DNA of 5,949 nucleotides from Candidatus Nomurabacteria bacterium. Lineage in GTDB: Bacteria; Patescibacteriota; Minisyncoccia; Phycocordibacterales; PALSA-1337. This document shows positions 5,127 to 5,949 of this stretch, in pieces. The DNA lies in NCBI GenBank assembly GCA_943355185.1, contig CALREM010000019.1:1-5949 (forward strand), in the 5' to 3' direction. A program made the translations under genes and the position numbers. Each line of letters starts with the position of its first letter. The stretch's first letter is position 1. The notes beneath the pieces are model-generated. The model saw only the letters and a list, made by a program, of their open reading frames with translations, was not told the origin of the DNA and ran no database searches.

Positions 5127-5135
5127 AGTATATCA
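5127..5135 (-). promoter_or_regulatory. Putative extended -10 of the thermonuclease gene
   Basis: On the minus strand, TGA TATACT (5135 down to 5127) matches TATAAT at five of six positions and has the extended TG. It lies in the 49-nt gap between the two minus-strand genes. Predicted initiation near 5120 gives a leader of about 28 nt, longer than the others, with room for the eight-codon upstream frame at 5111-5085. No good -35 is seen. Confidence 0.45.
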
Positions 5136-5141
5136 GATAGA

Positions 5142-5705
5142 TCAATCGGACCGCCTTCTGATGAACATTACCATGATTGAGTTGGTGATTATCATAACGA
5201 TCGAGTGAAGCATCGTGGCAATATTATATGAACTTAATACTCCTAAAATAAGAGAGTGTCGCACAACATTGGTGCCGTACAGAAATTGAGTTTCACTTGA
5301 AGGATGCCTATATGTTTTATAGAGAGTAGGAATAAATGCTATCAGATCTATCGAGACAACTATGATCACCGAGAGTGTCGGATCTTTGGTGATAATCCAA
5401 GGAATCAATCCAATGAGTGCGATGACCAAAAAATACTTATCTCTTTTGGGTGGATTCTTAAATCCATATTTCAGTGAGAACAAGAAAATGAGTACCGTAA
5501 AGATTTCGGAGACTGCGGTAGGTATTGCACCGATGCCTGCCCCTTTTGCAACTTGTCCAAAAAATACCACGCACGAAACAATAGTCCATATAAACCAGGT
5601 ATATGGATGTGGTTTAACTTTTCCCTTTATAACATCCCTCAGATACGGAATATTGCCGACTATGGCAAGTATGGAAGCGAGCACAACTATTATTTCTGTT
5701 ACCAT
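5142..5705 (-). CDS. Multi-pass membrane protein with two PQ-loop/SWEET-like halves, function unknown
   Basis: A 187-residue hydrophobic protein with about seven predicted membrane segments, at roughly 2-21, 36-53, 57-80, 91-105, 111-130, 142-159 and 162-182, and a basic tail (RRRSD). Two segments carry similar motifs: 'GNIPYLRDVIKGKVKPHPYTW' around 17-37, and 'AFIPTLYKTYRHPSSET' around 123-139. Each is a helix ending in a Pro-containing kink followed by a short basic, Pro-containing loop. This pattern recalls the PQ-loop of SemiSWEET/SWEET and cystinosin-type proteins, arranged three helices, one linker helix, three helices. Such families move sugars or amino acids, but the substrate here cannot be told and transport itself is inference. 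The start is set at ATG 5705. A GTG at 5711 is in frame, but the predicted promoter places initiation near 5707, downstream of the GTG. It ends in TGA. Confidence 0.75.
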   Translation of the reverse strand: MVTEIIVVLASILAIVGNIPYLRDVIKGKVKPHPYTWFIWTIVSCVVFFGQVAKGAGIGAIPTAVSEIFTVLIFLFSLKYGFKNPPKRDKYFLVIALIGLIPWIITKDPTLSVIIVVSIDLIAFIPTLYKTYRHPSSETQFLYGTNVVRHSLILGVLSSYNIATMLHSIVMIITNSIMVMFIRRRSD

Positions 5706-5713
5706 TTGCACTC

Positions 5714-5722
5714 ATTGTACCA
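5714..5722 (-). promoter_or_regulatory. Putative extended -10 of the membrane-protein gene
   Basis: On the minus strand, TGG TACAAT (5722 down to 5714) has the extended TG and matches TATAAT at five of six positions. Eight nucleotides separate it from ATG 5705, so the transcript would have a leader of 0-3 nt. This decides between the GTG at 5711 and the ATG at 5705. No -35 is evident. Confidence 0.5.
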
Positions 5723-5758
5723 AACTTTAGAAGCTAGAGTAGTGAAAGATCATCCTGT

Positions 5759-5786
5759 TTGAATTCTGCCCATTTTGCGGTAGGAT
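5759..5786 (+). promoter_or_regulatory. Putative promoter of the tRNA-Ser gene
   Basis: TTGAAT (5759-5764), a 16-nt spacer and TAGGAT (5781-5786) each match four of six consensus positions. Initiation would fall near 5793, a few bases before the mature tRNA 5' end at 5797. It faces away from the membrane-gene promoter within the same 91-nt divergent gap (5706-5796). Confidence 0.4.
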
Positions 5787-5796
5787 ATGGTTTGTT

Positions 5797-5883
5797 GGAG
5801 AGATGGCTGAGTGGTTTAAGGCAGCGGTTTACTAAACCGCCGTTCCCTTCAAGGAACCGTGGGTTCGAATCCCACTCTCTCCG
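5797..5883 (+). tRNA. tRNA-Ser, anticodon ACT (reads AGU; GCT expected)
   Basis: An 87-nt class II tRNA that folds by eye into a full cloverleaf. Acceptor: GGAGAGA (5797-5803) pairs with TCTCTCC (5876-5882), then discriminator G5883. The D-arm has G5806-C5822, C5807-G5821 and T5808-G5820. The anticodon stem is GCGGT (5824-5828) with ACCGC (5836-5840), closing a 7-nt loop TTACTAA. The long variable arm is GTTCC (5842-5846) with GGAAC (5853-5857). The T-arm GTGGG/CCCAC encloses TTCGAAT. The long variable arm and G73 mark it as serine-specific. T33 and A37 are in place, so the anticodon is 5831-5833 = ACT, decoding AGU. Bacteria normally use GCT for AGU/AGC. The 3' CCA is not encoded (the bases after G73 are CAAAAAA), so CCA must be added enzymatically. 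No clear terminator follows before the window ends. Confidence 0.93.
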
Positions 5884-5949
5884 CAAAAAAGTGAAAGTCG
5901 CAGAATCGGCAAAAAATGGAGAAGGAAATGCAGAATGTGGAGGGCGGGG

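Noticed and set aside
5713..5729. tRNA-linked integration site (att) for a mobile element
   Set aside because: No partial copy of the tRNA 3' end, integrase or direct repeat is visible in this window.
5362..5730. 122-codon plus-strand frame opposite the membrane protein gene
   Set aside because: The minus-strand frame shows membrane helices, repeated motifs and a promoter; the plus-strand frame shows none of these.
5891..5949. Start of a gene after the tRNA (GTG 5891 or ATG 5916, both open to the window edge)
   Set aside because: Fewer than 20 codons are visible, with no ribosome binding site, promoter or recognisable protein sequence; both purine-rich frames could be open by chance.

Overview
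The window is a compact housekeeping segment of about 45% GC. Its gene content and protein styles resemble the Candidate Phyla Radiation (Patescibacteria), probably the Parcubacteria side. The pointers are a short basic bS21, a small YbeY, an FtsA whose phosphate-2 loop reads NIGAETVS, a thioredoxin-reductase-like flavoprotein directly behind ftsZ, and very short gaps. This assignment comes from recognising protein style, not from a database search. TAA, TAG and TGA all end genes here, so nothing suggests a recoded UGA.

Plus strand, left to right: the 3' end of hisS (to 361); rpsU (404-643) and ybeY (654-1037), only 10 nt apart; a 60-nt palindrome built of degenerate heptads (1031-1090); ftsA (1099-2280); ftsZ (2370-3602); and a trxB-like gene (3629-4549). 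A minus-strand block follows, convergent with trxB: a membrane-anchored thermonuclease-like protein (4574-5092) and, upstream of it, a multi-pass membrane protein with two PQ-loop/SWEET-like halves (5142-5705). At the right edge a plus-strand tRNA-Ser (5797-5883) diverges from the membrane gene. No gap exceeds 300 bases.

The genes cover translation (HisRS, bS21, YbeY, tRNA-Ser), division (FtsA anchors FtsZ filaments to the membrane) and thiol redox balance (TrxB-like). I see no mobile element, CRISPR array, defence cassette or other obviously new multi-gene system.

The most interesting signals are small. (1) The tRNA-Ser carries anticodon ACT where GCT is expected. (2) Extended -10 boxes (TGN plus a TATAAT-like hexamer) lie 7-10 nt before the ATG of rpsU, ftsZ, trxB and the membrane gene, implying leaderless or nearly leaderless mRNAs; ybeY, inside an operon, instead has a Shine-Dalgarno sequence. 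(3) The heptad palindrome lies between ybeY and ftsA. (4) Bulged hairpins of similar layout fill the ftsA-ftsZ and ftsZ-trxB gaps. (5) A bacterial membrane protein appears to have a 3-1-3, seven-helix SWEET-like layout.
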